Positions 25,397 to 34,161 are shown, counted from the first letter of the stretch. The stretch: DNA of 64,000 nucleotides from VXOI01 sp965197575 (GCA_965197575.1 OZ240214.1:2542001-2606000), one strand, 5' to 3'. Notes: generated by a model not told the origin, from the letters alone. Translations and numbers: made by a program.

Positions 25397-26025
25397 ATGA
25401 CCACCAAACCCCGGACGCTCCTCCCCCTCCCGGACCCGCCGGAGCGCGAGCCAGACGATATGACCAGCGTCCAACACCTCGGCGAGAACGGCAACCTGCA
25501 CCACCTAGCCCAGTACCTCGGCAACCCGGATACCACCATCGTGTCGGGAGAAAGATTCATCATCCCCGAACTCGGCACGCCGCCCAGCCAGTGGATCTAC
25601 CCGGACATGCTCGTCTCCTTCAACGCCTACCCGGCCCTCTACGACCAGGACAACGACTACGTCATCTCCCGGCAGGGAAAGCCCCCGACCTGGTCATGGA
25701 AATAGCCTCCAAGAGGACCGGCCGGAACGACGTCGAAAACAAACCAGCAAGGTACGCCGCTCTGGGCGTCTCGGAGTACTGGCGGTTCGACGAGACCGGC
25801 GACTTCCATGGAACCAAGCTCGCCGGAAACCGGCTGGTGGAAGGGCAGTACGAGCCCATAGCCATCGAGGAGATCGGAGACAGACGCCCCGGCTCGTTAA
25901 GGGCCGGGGCCTTGCAGTCACTCCATTCTACAGCGCCCAACGGCCGCATAGGCCAAATCCAAAAGGGAACAGAAAATGAACAACGGAACACAGGCAATAG
26001 CCCCCAACAGAAGGAGGATCACTGA
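25397..26025 (+). pseudogene. Uma2-family endonuclease, frameshifted
   Basis: The first frame (from ATG 25397) gives the Uma2 N-terminal part: SVQHLGENGNLHHLAQYLGN, then WIYPDMLVSFNAYP. It ends wrongly at 25705. A one-base shift near 25680 continues with PDLVMEIASKRTGRNDVENK, the PD-(D/E)XK core, and ARYAALGVSEYWRFD. After IAIEEIGD the second frame loses family resemblance, so the C-terminus is also replaced. A GC hairpin (GCCCCGGC 25886-25893, GCCGGGGC 25903-25910) lies in that replaced part. Uma2 genes are widespread multicopy PD-(D/E)XK proteins of uncertain role. Confidence 0.75.
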
Positions 26026-26071
26026 CCAAAACCTCCTGGGACTTCACCAAGCCTACCAGGACTTTATGCAA

Positions 26072-26096
26072 ACCCGCCCTTGACACACGGGCGGGT
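26072..26096. other. Hairpin ACCCGCCC/GGGCGGGT
   Basis: Eight-base perfect stem with a 9-base loop in the gap between the broken Uma2 gene and the lipoprotein gene. No T-run follows on either strand, so terminator function is uncertain. Confidence 0.4.
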
Positions 26097-26201
26097 AACT
26101 GTCGCAAGGGTTCCATTGATGATATTCTTTAGCTTCCACTGGACTCCCCGCCAGCCATCCTGCGTTCGGCACGCCGCCACTCACCCGCGAACGGAGTAAG
26201 A

Positions 26202-26720
26202 ATGAAGCTACTAATCCCGCTCAGTCTGGCCTTGGCACTCCTGCTCGTTAGCTGCGGCGGAGAGGAGAGCACCTCCGGCGTCCAAAAGATCGAGAAGGAC
26301 GGCGTGACCCTGTCAATAACTCTGCCTGAGGGTTGGAATGTGGACCTGAGCGAGGCTCCGCCTACCCCGGAACCTATAGAGACTCTCCTCTACGTCGTGA
26401 AGGCGGGGGAAGGCGAAGTGTCCCTCTACTACGACCCGGAACCGCTTCTCCTACGCAATTCCTCACTCAGCGAGATGAGAAACGTGCTCGATGGGTATGG
26501 AGATTCCCTAGAAGGGCATGGAATGAAGGGACTGGAGAGGACGCAGACCACCCTGGGGGACTACCCCGCCGAACTCTTCATCGTCCCCGCCACTACGGGA
26601 GGAGAAGACAAACTGACTCATCAGGTTGCCTTCTTCGCAGAGGATAGAATGTGGATACTCAATTGCATAGAACAAAAGGGCGCTGGCTTGTGCGAAAGCG
26701 TCGTCTCCTCGGTTAATTAG
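26202..26720 (+). CDS. Small lipoprotein
   Basis: The 172-residue protein starts with a lipoprotein signal (MKLLIPLSLALALLLVSCGG, lipobox Cys 18). A globular part follows (VTLSITLPEGWNVDLSE; EVSLYYDPEPLLLR; FAEDRMWILNCIEQKGAGLC) that resembles PsbP/DUF1795-like beta-sheet lipoproteins. There are two further cysteines near the C-terminus. GGAG lies about 7 bases before the ATG. It lies next to the truncated end of IS110 copy A, 86 bases away. The role is unknown; location at the outer face of the membrane is inferred. Confidence 0.7.
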   Translation: MKLLIPLSLALALLLVSCGGEESTSGVQKIEKDGVTLSITLPEGWNVDLSEAPPTPEPIETLLYVVKAGEGEVSLYYDPEPLLLRNSSLSEMRNVLDGYGDSLEGHGMKGLERTQTTLGDYPAELFIVPATTGGEDKLTHQVAFFAEDRMWILNCIEQKGAGLCESVVSSVN

Positions 26721-26805
26721 CCGACACGATTGGGGGACATCTAGGCACCGGCCCGTATGTGGAAAAGGACAGGAATGGAAACTTTCCGAATAACACTTGT
26801 CCTGA

Positions 26806-27521
26806 TAGGTCCTGTAAAGCTCCAGGGCCTGGGTCAACTCGAAGATGTGTTCCTCCCGCCAGTGCCCCCGCAGCGACCTGGCGATGGTCGCCTCGTCGGC
26901 CTTGATCCTGGGATCGCGCAGTCGCGCCAGTCGCCTCGGATCTCGTTCGCCGCCTGCAATGGCCTCCATGATGTCCATGCCGGTCTTGCCGGTGATGTCT
27001 CTGATGACGTGCTGGAGCTTCACGTTCATCTGGGTCAAGGCCTTATGCATATGCTGGATGTGGTGGGAAGCGTACTCCACCAGCATCGCCCGCTGCCGCA
27101 GGTAGCTGCGCAAGCGTCGTATGTCCCCGTCAGGCCGGAAGGCTCCGGAGAGTAGTCCGTAGCTGTGCAGCTGCTGCAGCCACTGGCAGTCCACCACGTC
27201 GGTCTTGCGGCCGGGCACGTTCTTGATGCGCCGTGGGTCCACCAGCATCACCTGGAAACCCCGCTCTTCCAGCACCTCGAACAGGGGTATCCAGTACACC
27301 CCCGTCGACTCCATGGCCACGGTCTGCACGCCGCACTCTGTCAGCCAGTGGGCCAGGCGGTACAGGTCCGCCGTGAAGGCCTCAAACTCTTGCACCGGCT
27401 GCTCCGCCCGGTCGGCAGGAACCGCAACGAAATGGCTGGTGGCCCCCACGTCGATGCCCGCCGAATTCATGTTCAGCTGGGACAGCTCCGCCGGTTTTGC
27501 GCTGCTCTGGCGTGTGCTCAT
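26806..27521 (-). pseudogene. IS110 transposase, C-terminally truncated (copy A)
   Basis: From ATG 27521 (MSTRQSSAKPAELSQLNMNS) the product has the RuvC-like DEDD domain: GIDVGATSHFVAVPAD (Asp), VAMESTGVYW (Glu), and RRIKNVPGRKTDVVDCQWL (two Asp). The coiled middle follows (ALTQMNVKLQHVIRDITGKT). Similarity to copies B and C ends at ALELYRTYQDK. The frame then reads on through unrelated sequence to 26508. The serine-containing C-terminal Tnp domain is lacking, so the protein should be inactive for recombination. Confidence 0.8.
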
Positions 27522-27782
27522 CACCGCCTCCATGATTACCGTGTAGGCGCATCGCCGGAGGGAGTCGCGAACTGTAGACAATCTCCCCAACGGGATCGCC
27601 CCGGTCGGGGCGTCGCCAATGATGCAGTCGCAAGTCTCCCGGACCATGCTATCGACCGGGCAATACGCACCAGTGTCCATCCGGCCTTGGTCCATACGAC
27701 ACGCCTCACCATGAGCATACATCTGGGGCGGACTCACCGGTTAGTCGCCTCTGCACGGGCCGGATACGGGCATAACAATGCT
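27522..27782 (-). ncRNA. Predicted IS110 bridge RNA region (copy A)
   Basis: This is the 261-base 5' non-coding region between the left end and the transposase start. It is conserved in the three copies at the skeleton but variable in loops. On the minus strand the core loop reads CCCGGTCGATAGCATGGTCC, and its TCGATAGCAT matches the element's own left junction (ACTCGAT then AGCAT). IS110-type elements are known to encode a bridge RNA in such a region. Exact transcript ends cannot be set from sequence. Confidence 0.55.
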
Positions 27783-27800
27783 ATCGAGTAACTCAGGTTT

Positions 27801-29233
27801 TCACGCGCCGGTCGCGGCCGTTGCCAGGAGCAGCTTCGGTGCCTGGCCCTGATCATCGGATACAGGTACCAGTTCGTAGCCCAGCTGCGCCGCCCTCCGT
27901 TTCGCCGAGCGCAAGGCTCTCTGGCGATACTGGCTCTCGTAGTATTCCGCGCCGGCATCGACGTAGTCCTGTCCATACCGCAACATGGCGTAGATGATTC
28001 TGGCCAGCTTGTGCGCCGTGGCCGTAATGGCCTTGGGCGGTCCCAGATGCGCCTTCTTGCGGCGCAGGAAGGCCCCGAGGGCGCTGTCGGAGCGGTACAG
28101 GGCGTTTGCCGCCAGTCTCAAAGCTGTCGCCGCCCAGTTGGCGCTGGGCTTGGTTCGGGAGCTGATAACCCTGCCTCCGGTGACCCGGTTATTGGGACTC
28201 AATCCCAGCCATGAGGCGAAATGCTTGGCCGTTGGCCACCTTGCCATATCGGTGCCTACCTCGCTTATTACCTTCAACGCCGTGTAGGCGTCCACGCCGT
28301 TGATCCGGGTCAGGTCCACTCCGGTCATCCGAAACAGGTGGCTCCTGACGTCAAAGCGGGGCGCGTTCCCCTGGATGCGGTTCCGCCTGGGCTGTTCTGC
28401 GGGTGCAGTGCCGCCGCTGCGGTCGGCAAACCGCCCCATGTGGACTTCAATCTCCTGGTCGCACCCGGCAATCTTGGACTGATACACCCGGTACAACTCA
28501 AGGGCCTGGGTCAGCTCGAAGATATGCTCCTCCTGCCAGTGCCCCTCCAGCGATAGGGCTATGGTCTCCTCGTCGGCCCTGGTCCTGGGATCCCGAAATT
28601 GCGCCAGCTTGCGGGGGTCTCGCTCGCCGCTCACAATGGCTTCGACGATGGCCATACCGGTCTTGCCGGTGATGTCGCTGATGACATGCTGGAGCTTCAC
28701 GTTCATCTGGGTCAGCGCCTTCTGCATATGCTGAACATGCTGGGCCGCATATTCCACCAGCATGGCCCGCTGCCGCAGATAGCTTCTCAAGCACCGGATG
28801 TCGGCCTCGGGCCGGAAAGCCGCCGACAGCAGGCCGTAGGTATGTAGCTGCTGTAGCCACTGGCAGTCCAGCACGTCGCTCTTGCGTCCGGGCACGTTCT
28901 TAATGCGCCGTGGGTCTACCAGCATCACCTGGAACCCCCGCTCCTCCAAGACTCCGAAGAGCGGTATCCAGTAGACTCCGGTGGATCCATGGCCACTGTC
29001 TCCACACTGCACTCGGCCAGCCAATCGGCCAAGCGATACAAGTCCGCAGTGAACGCGGCAAACTCGCGCACCGGTTGCTCGCAGCTGTTTTCCGGCACCG
29101 CCACGAAGTGGCTGCTGGCGCCCACGTCCACTCCCGCCGCACCAAAATTCACCCGCGATAGTTCCGCCGGCAGACCCTCCCGCCTGCTGGAGGCCTTCAC
29201 TGCCGGTTTGGCACTCCTGTTGCGTGTGCTCAT
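27801..29233 (-). pseudogene. IS110 transposase with one-base deletion (copy B)
   Basis: The start is ATG 29233 (MSTRNRSAKPAVKASSRREG). The frame is correct through the first Asp (GVDVGASSHFVAVPEN) to VETVAM, then loses one base at about 28984, where the other copies read ATG-GAG-TCC (catalytic Glu). Downstream, in the shifted frame, the protein is complete: STGVYWIPLF, RKSDVLDCQWL, and a C-terminal Tnp_20-type domain with GVDLTRINGVDAYTALKVIS and ASWLGLSPNNRVTGG, to the stop at 27801. A single deletion in the DEDD motif is therefore the only visible lesion. Confidence 0.85.
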
Positions 29234-29495
29234 TGTCCCATCCGCCATTACCATGTAGGCGTGTCGTCAGGGGGTGCTACCGGCACGTCACAATCTATCG
29301 AACGGGAGCGCCCCCGAAAGGGCAGTCACCAATGATGCAGCCGTAGGACACCCGGACCATGCTGAATAACGGGCAATATTCGCCACTGTCAATTCGGTCT
29401 TATCCTGGACGACACCGCCCGCCACGATCGTACCTGACCGGTGTCCTCTCCAGTTACTCCCCTCTGCACGGCCCGGTCTCGGGCATAACAATGCT
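29234..29495 (-). ncRNA. Predicted IS110 bridge RNA region (copy B)
   Basis: This is the 262-base region equivalent to that of copy A. On the minus strand the core loop reads CCCGTTATTCAGCATGGTCC; its TATTCAGCAT matches the left junction of the copy (AGTATTA then AGCAT) in nine of ten positions. The rest of the skeleton (ATGCCCG...GGCCGTGCAGAGG) is shared with the other copies. Ends of the transcript are not determined. Confidence 0.55.
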
Positions 29496-29511
29496 TAATA
29501 CTAGTACCGTT

Positions 29512-30214
29512 TCAAGTTAATCTTGATGGATAGATATGTTGGAGTTTACTGCGGGCGTCCTGGGTGGAAAACCTCCAGTCTATGACAGCACCGGCGTCGT
29601 TGCGTTCGCTTTCCAGAGCGGTTAGTTCCCGTCTCAGCAACGCTTCATTGCCGATCCGGCGGCGGTTCAGACACGCCCTGCTGAAGACGCTCAGTTCGAT
29701 CTCCGCCATATTCAGCCAGCTTCCGTGAATCGGAGTGTAGTGAAACTCCAGCCCTTTGGCTATGCGACGCGCTTCGGAGGGTTCAAATGCTTCGTAGAGC
29801 GAACCCAGCTTGTGGGTGTTGAGATTGTCCAACACCAGCCGGATCACGGTGGCCTCAGGATACGCTTCATCCACCAGCCACTTCATCTGTTGAGCGAAGT
29901 CCACCGCAGTGCGGCGCCCGGTCACCTCGACATGTCTCCATCCGCCCTTCGGTTCACAGAACATGAACAGGTTCCGGGTCCCGTTTCGCTGGTACTCAGT
30001 GTCATAGCGTTCCACCCGTCCGGGGGCGGCCTTGATGGGCGGCCTCACATCATCCGTCAACTGCTTGGAACTCTCGTCAAAACACACCACCGGACGCTCC
30101 GGGTCGTGGGCTTCGTGGTAAAGGTCCAGCACGTCCTCCATCCGGGCCACGAACTCCCCGCTCAGCTTGGGGATGCACCATTCCTTCTTCTTCCACGGCT
30201 TGAGTTCGTTTTTT
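29512..30214 (-). CDS. IS630 transposase, second frame (copy 2)
   Basis: This is the catalytic half after the slip site. It has RPVVCFDESSKQL (Asp), then IRLVLDNLNTHKLGSLYEAF (Asp), then GSWLNMAEIELSVFSRACL (Glu), ending in QHIYPSRLT. There are no internal stops. Together with the first frame it could give an active transposase by frameshifting. Confidence 0.75.
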
Positions 30215-30632
30215 TGAGTATCTGGCGCACCGTCTCCAAGGAGATGCTCCCGGCGAACTCCATCTCCACCACCTTGTCCGCCAGCAGATGAAGCGTCCAG
30301 TTTACATGTCCTTCGGGTGGACTGCTGCACACGACGGCGACCAGGTGCGCTTCCTGTCTGCCATTCAGCTTGCGCTCCCGGCCGGGCCGCGGCCGGTCGT
30401 TGATTGCGGCTTCCAGCCCCTCTTCGGCGAACCGTCTCCGCGTTCTGGCAACAGTAGCAGCGCTCATTGAAACCGCCACTGCGGCCTCCCGGTCTGACAG
30501 TCCTTCGTCAGCCTTCAACAGCGCAAGGGCCCGCTTTAGCGTGCGGGCTAACGGCTTGCCCCGGCGGGATACCTCAACCAGAGTGGAGCGTTGGGATGGT
30601 GTTAGTTCGACTTTGTATTTGATGGCAGGCAT
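30162..30632 (-). CDS. IS630 transposase, first frame (copy 2)
   Basis: From ATG 30632 (MPAIKYKVELTPSQRSTLVE) the product carries the helix-turn-helix segment (LSDREAAVAVSMSAATVART, RRRFAEEGLEAAI) and ends shortly after ETVRQILKKTNSSRG. An A7 run (T7 at 30209-30215 on the plus strand) allows a -1 slip to KKNELKPWKKKEW. The upstream extension to 30677 is also open but lacks family resemblance. Confidence 0.75.
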   Translation of the reverse strand: MPAIKYKVELTPSQRSTLVEVSRRGKPLARTLKRALALLKADEGLSDREAAVAVSMSAATVARTRRRFAEEGLEAAINDRPRPGRERKLNGRQEAHLVAVVCSSPPEGHVNWTLHLLADKVVEMEFAGSISLETVRQILKKTNSSRGRRRNGASPS

Positions 30633-30716
30633 TTCCGGGTACAGCCTCCTTGGAAGATCATACCCAAGCCTACTCAATATCCCATACTATGGCAAGACTT
30701 TATTGGAACAGTACTA

Positions 30717-30830
30717 GTAGTCAGTCACGTTTGAAATGGCAGGATGATTTTCACGGGTGACCGTCAGTTCCACTCGTACTTCCCTGAGCCTACTTTCTAA
30801 GCAACTGTCATTTCTGGCATGACTGACTAC
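30717..30830. mobile_element. 114-bp MITE with CTAG/TA junctions
   Basis: The terminal inverted repeats begin with 11 identical bases (GTAGTCAGTCA) and extend imperfectly to about 27 (GAAATGGCAG versus GAAATGACAG). TA lies on both sides (30715-30716 and 30831-30832). There is no coding capacity. It sits exactly between IS630 copies 2 and 3 and probably is mobilised by a related transposase. Confidence 0.75.
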
Positions 30831-31319
30831 TAGTAGACCAACAGCTTTGAAATGAGGCATGAAGGATGTATTCTCCCAAGCATAGGGATTAGTGGATTGG
30901 AGCAAGGGAGAATCGTCATGCCGGCCAAGAAATACCGTATCCAGCTGACAACCGAAGAGCAACAGGAACTGAAGGCGTTGGTTTCCCGCGGGCGTGCGGC
31001 GGCGTATAAGCAGACCCATGCCCGCATCTTGCTGCTGAGCAATGAGGCGCAAGCAGACGGGTCCCTGAAGGACGAAGAGATTGCCAGAGTTCTCAAGATT
31101 AGCAGCACGACGGTTGAAAGGGTGCGCCGTTGTTGTGTGGAGGAAGGGATTGAGGCGGCGCTGAACCGTAAGCGGCAACTGCGCCGCCGTCAGAAGAAAC
31201 TGGATGGCGCCGGGGAAGCCCACTTGATTGCGTTGGCCTGTGCGGAACCGCCGGAAGGCCGCGTGCGTTGGACGCTGAAGTTGTTGGCGGACCAGCTGGT
31301 CGAATGCGAGATAGTGGAG

Positions 31320-31582
31320 AGCAGAGTTACGCCCGTGTCCGGGCCGGGCAAAGGCGACTAACTGGAGAATGCACTCAGGAATGTATACTCCATGGCAAGG
31401 CGTGTCGCCTGGAAAGAGACCGGTGATGCACTGGTGGATATTACCCGATGGACAGCATGGTCCAGGAGCCTTACGACGGCATCATTGGTGACGCTCCGGT
31501 GGGGCGATCCCGTTCCATAGATTGTTAGACGTTGGTGGTTCCCTCCGGCGATGCGCCTTACAAGGTAATCCTGGAGGCGGTA
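31320..31582 (+). ncRNA. Predicted IS110 bridge RNA region (copy C)
   Basis: This is the 263-base region between the left end and the transposase start. The loop CCCGATGGACAGCATGGTCC contains TGGACAGCAT, matching the inferred uninterrupted target (AGTGGACAGCATCAGC) around the insertion. A second variable segment upstream, GGTGATGCAC, contains TGATGC, complementary to GCATCA of the right flank. Both halves of a target-binding loop are thus accounted for. The skeleton is shared with copies A and B. Confidence 0.6.
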
Positions 31583-32974
31583 ATGAGCAGCAGAGGCAAG
31601 AGCAGCGGAGAACCGGCGGGACTGTCCCTGTTGAACCTGAACGCGGCAGGCATAGACGTGGGCGCCAGTAGCCATTTCGTGGCGGTTCCCGCCGACCGGA
31701 CAGAACAGCCGGTGCGGGAATTTGAGGCTTTCACCGCGGACCTGTACCGCTTGGCAGACTGGCTTGCTGAATGCGGGGTGGAGACGGTGGTGATGGAGTC
31801 CACCGGAGTCTACTGGATTCCCCTGTTCGGGGTGCTGGAGGAGCGGGGGTTTCAGGTCATGCTGGTGGACCCCAGGAGGATCAAGAACGTGCCTGGCCGG
31901 AAGACGGACGTGCTGGACTGCCAGTGGCTGCAGCAGCTGCACACCTACGGTCTTCTGTCAGGAGCCTTCCGGCCGGAGGATGAGATCCGCCGCCTGCGCA
32001 GCTACCTCAGGCAGCGGGCCATGCTGGTGGAACATGCCGCTCAGCACGTCCAGCACATGCAGAAGGCACTGACGCAGATGAACGTGAAGCTGCAGCACGC
32101 GATCAGGGACATCACGGGCAAGACCGGCATGGACATCATCGAGGCCATAGTGCAGGGCGAGAGGAGTCCCCGCAGACTTGCCCGGCTGCGTGATCCCAGG
32201 ACCAAGTCCGACGAGAGGACCATCGCCAAGTCGCTGCAGGGGCACTGGCGGAAGGAGCACCTCTTTGAGCTGACCCAGGCGCTGGAGCTGTACCGGACCT
32301 ACCAGGCCAAGATCGCCGAGTGCGACCGGGAGATTGAAGCCCAACTGGAGCAGTTTGAGGACCGCAGCGACGGCGAACCTCCGGCTCCCAACGGCAAGAG
32401 GCGCAATCAGAAGAACGCTCCGCGCTTCGATGTCCAGGGCCACCTGTACCGGATGACCGGGGTGGACCTGACCAGGATTGACGGGGTGGAAGCCTACACG
32501 GCACTGAAGGTGATCAGCGAGGTGGGGACAGACATGACCAAATGGCCCAGCGCCAAGCACTTCGCCTCCTGGCTGGGGCTGAGCCCCCACAACCGCATCA
32601 CCGGTGGGAAAGTGATCAGCTCAAAGACCAAGGCCAGCGCCAACCGGGCGGCGGCGGCCCTGCGGCTGGCAGCCAACGCGCTACACCGCTCCGACAGCGC
32701 CCTGGGCGCCTTTCTGCGCCGGAAGAAGGCCCATCTGGGCGCGCCCAAGGCCATCACTGCCACGGCCCACAAACTGGCCCGGATCATCTACTCCATGCTG
32801 CGCTACGGACACCGATACGTGGACGCCGGCGCGGAGTACTATGAGCATCAGTATCACCAAAGGGCCTTGCACACCGCCCGGCGTCGGGCGGCACAACTGG
32901 GCTACCAGTTGGTGCCCATTACCGATGTCCAGACCTTGGACATGCCCCACCGATCAGACCTGGTGACGGCGTGA
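31583..32974 (+). CDS. IS110-family transposase (intact)
   Basis: The 463-residue product starts at ATG 31583, preceded by GGAGG. It has an N-terminal RuvC-like DEDD domain: GIDVGASSHFVAVPAD, VVMESTGVYW, then RKTDVLDCQWL. A coiled-coil centre with ALTQMNVKLQHAIRDITGKT follows, then a C-terminal Tnp domain with VDLTRIDGVEAYTALKVISE and FASWLGLSPHNRITGG. IS110 recombinases act as tetramers with a bridge RNA and use a C-terminal serine. This is the only undamaged IS110 transposase in the window and could in principle act on the other copies' ends. Confidence 0.9.
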   Translation: MSSRGKSSGEPAGLSLLNLNAAGIDVGASSHFVAVPADRTEQPVREFEAFTADLYRLADWLAECGVETVVMESTGVYWIPLFGVLEERGFQVMLVDPRRIKNVPGRKTDVLDCQWLQQLHTYGLLSGAFRPEDEIRRLRSYLRQRAMLVEHAAQHVQHMQKALTQMNVKLQHAIRDITGKTGMDIIEAIVQGERSPRRLARLRDPRTKSDERTIAKSLQGHWRKEHLFELTQALELYRTYQAKIAECDREIEAQLEQFEDRSDGEPPAPNGKRRNQKNAPRFDVQGHLYRMTGVDLTRIDGVEAYTALKVISEVGTDMTKWPSAKHFASWLGLSPHNRITGGKVISSKTKASANRAAAALRLAANALHRSDSALGAFLRRKKAHLGAPKAITATAHKLARIIYSMLRYGHRYVDAGAEYYEHQYHQRALHTARRRAAQLGYQLVPITDVQTLDMPHRSDLVTA

Positions 32975-33737
32975 CACCTTTAGTTAGTCCATAGCATCAG
33001 CGGCGAGACGGTGCGCCAGGCGCTTAAAAAAACGAACTCAAGCCCTGGCTGAAAGAGTGCTGGTGCATCCCGCCTGAAAGCAACGCGGACTTTGTGTGCG
33101 CGATGGAAGATGTACTGGAAGTCTACCAGCGCTCCTACGGGGACAACGAAGTGCTGGTGTGCCTGGATGAGACCAGCAAACAGCAAGTGAAGGAGACCCG
33201 GGTGGGGCGGCCGGCCGGGCCGGGCGCGGCGGCGGTGTACGATTACGAATACGAGCGCAATGGCGTGAGCAACCGGTTCATGTTGTTTGCGCCCTTGGCA
33301 GGATGGCGGCGGGTCGAAGTGACGGACCGCCGCACGAAAGTGGATTGGGCGCGGCAGATCAAGAAGCTGGTGGATGAGGACTATGCTGGCAAGGACCGGA
33401 TTGTGCTGGTGATGGACAACCTGAACACCCACCATCCGGCCTCGTTGTACGAGGCGTTTGAGCCTGCCGAGGCGCGGCGCATCGCCGAACGGCTGGAGGT
33501 CCACTACACGCCGAAACATGGGAGTTGGCTGAACATGGCCGAGATTGAGATCGGGGTGCTGGCCCGGCAATGTCTGGACCGGCGTATGGCCAGCCAAAGT
33601 ATCCTGCGCCGCGAGGTCAACGCTTGGCAAGGCCGACGCAACCGGGACACGATACAAGTGAACTGGCGCTTCACCACCGAGGATGCGCGCATCAAACTGA
33701 AGTCTCTATATCCAGCAATTCAAGGTTGTTGAACTAC

Positions 33738-33906
33738 TAGTATTGAAGAAGAAGTTGCTCGTATCCCGCCATTTAGAGTCCGGCGTGAATAGCGCTGATA
33801 GAGGAATCTGTGGATAGACCACGTAATCCTTACCCCACGTATGTTCAATGGCGCGAAAGCCTCTCTCTTCGCTCTTGCTGCCAAATATGGAATCTCTTAC
33901 AGCCAT
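33738..33906 (-). pseudogene. 5' fragment of an unidentified gene cut by IS630 copy 3
   Basis: From ATG 33906 the product reads MAVRDSIFGSKSEERGFRAI, then YVVYPQIPLSALFTPDSKW, and enters the IS630 end after NFFFN. The start resembles short-start nuclease-type proteins (DUF2726-like), but that is uncertain. The remaining 3' part is not on the far side of the element array, so the gene has lost its end. Confidence 0.5.
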
Positions 33907-33981
33907 TTCTCAACCTGCTTGTGCAAGGGGTTTGTGTACGGATAGATGTTCTAAAAGAAGACCCCCGCGGTTCGATTGTTG

Positions 33982-34161
33982 TCAGCGCCCCACTGTTTCA
34001 CCTGGTTCAAAATCGTCGGCCAGCCAACGAACGAACTGCCGGGCGTGAAGCAGGTAGGTATTCTTCGACGACAGTCGCAATGGCGATGCTTCGACGGTTT
34101 GTTCATATTGGCGGAGGGCCTCCTGCACTTCTTCAAGTGACCTCAAGCTAAGTTTGGGCAT
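33982..34161 (-). CDS. Small SAM-like (integrase N-terminal type) protein
   Basis: The 59-residue product starts at ATG 34161 with a perfect AAAGGAG about 5 bases upstream: MPKLSLRSLEEVQEALRQYE, then SSKNTYLLHARQFVRWL, resembling the N-terminal core-binding domain of tyrosine recombinases. A stop follows at ETVGR, and no catalytic domain is attached. It lies downstream of the putative nuclease gene with a 42-base gap. Whether it is an independent DNA-binding protein or the remnant of an integrase is open. Confidence 0.55.
   Translation of the reverse strand: MPKLSLRSLEEVQEALRQYEQTVEASPLRLSSKNTYLLHARQFVRWLADDFEPGETVGR

Larger units (their letters stand above)
26806..27782 (-). mobile_element. 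IS110-family element, copy A (right half deleted)
   Basis: The left end (AGCATTGTTATGCCCG on the minus strand, from 27782) and the 5' non-coding region are intact, but homology to the other copies stops abruptly in the transposase at about 26806. The catalytic C-terminal half and right end are gone. The left end abuts the right end of copy B without a spacer. Confidence 0.8.
27783..29495 (-). mobile_element. IS110-family element, copy B
   Basis: Both ends are present: left end AGCATTGTTATGCCCG from 29495 and right end GAGTTACTCGAT finishing at 27783 (minus-strand reading). The right end touches the left end of copy A directly. The left flank reaches the CTAG of IS630 copy 2 after about five bases. 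Confidence 0.8.
29504..30714 (-). mobile_element. IS630-family insertion sequence, copy 2
   Basis: The terminal repeats are GTACCGTTTCAAGTTAATCT (left) and, in reverse complement of the right end, GTACTGTTCCAATAAAGTCT. TA in CTAG lies on each side (29502-29503, 30715-30716). The transposase halves read leftwards and are both open. It differs from copies 1 and 3 by many substitutions and is a separate subfamily. Confidence 0.85.
31320..32992 (+). mobile_element. IS110-family element, copy C (complete)
   Basis: The left end AGCAGAGTTACGCCCG starts at about 31320 and the right end AGTTAGTCCAT finishes at about 32992. It carries a full-length transposase gene and a 263-base 5' non-coding region. 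It is inserted within the IS630 copy 3 transposase gene, at the sequence equivalent to GTTGACAGCATC of copy 1. There are no terminal inverted repeats and no clear target duplication, as usual for IS110. Confidence 0.85.
30918..33732 (+). pseudogene. IS630 transposase interrupted by IS110 copy C
   Basis: The first frame starts at ATG 30918 (MPAKKYRIQLTTEEQQELKA) and is cut after LVECEIVE. It resumes beyond the IS110 with SISGETVRQALKK and the A7 slip site (33026-33032), and passes to the catalytic frame (VLVCLDETSKQQ, VLVMDNLNTHHPASLYEAF, GSWLNMAEIEIGVLARQCL), ending at 33732. Except for the inserted element no lesion is seen, so the insertion is probably recent. Confidence 0.85.
30833..33737 (+). 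mobile_element. IS630-family insertion sequence, copy 3, split by IS110 copy C
   Basis: The left end is GTAGACCAACAGCTTTGAAA; the right end in reverse complement is GTAGTTCAACAACCTTGAAT. Both flanks carry TA within CTAG. The transposase gene reads rightwards and is cut at 31319/32993 by a complete IS110 element. It is a close relative of copy 1. Confidence 0.85.

Noticed and set aside
26508..26805. C-terminal extension of the copy A transposase frame
   Set aside because: The frame stays open by chance past the IS110 break, antisense to the lipoprotein gene; there is no similarity to the other IS110 copies.
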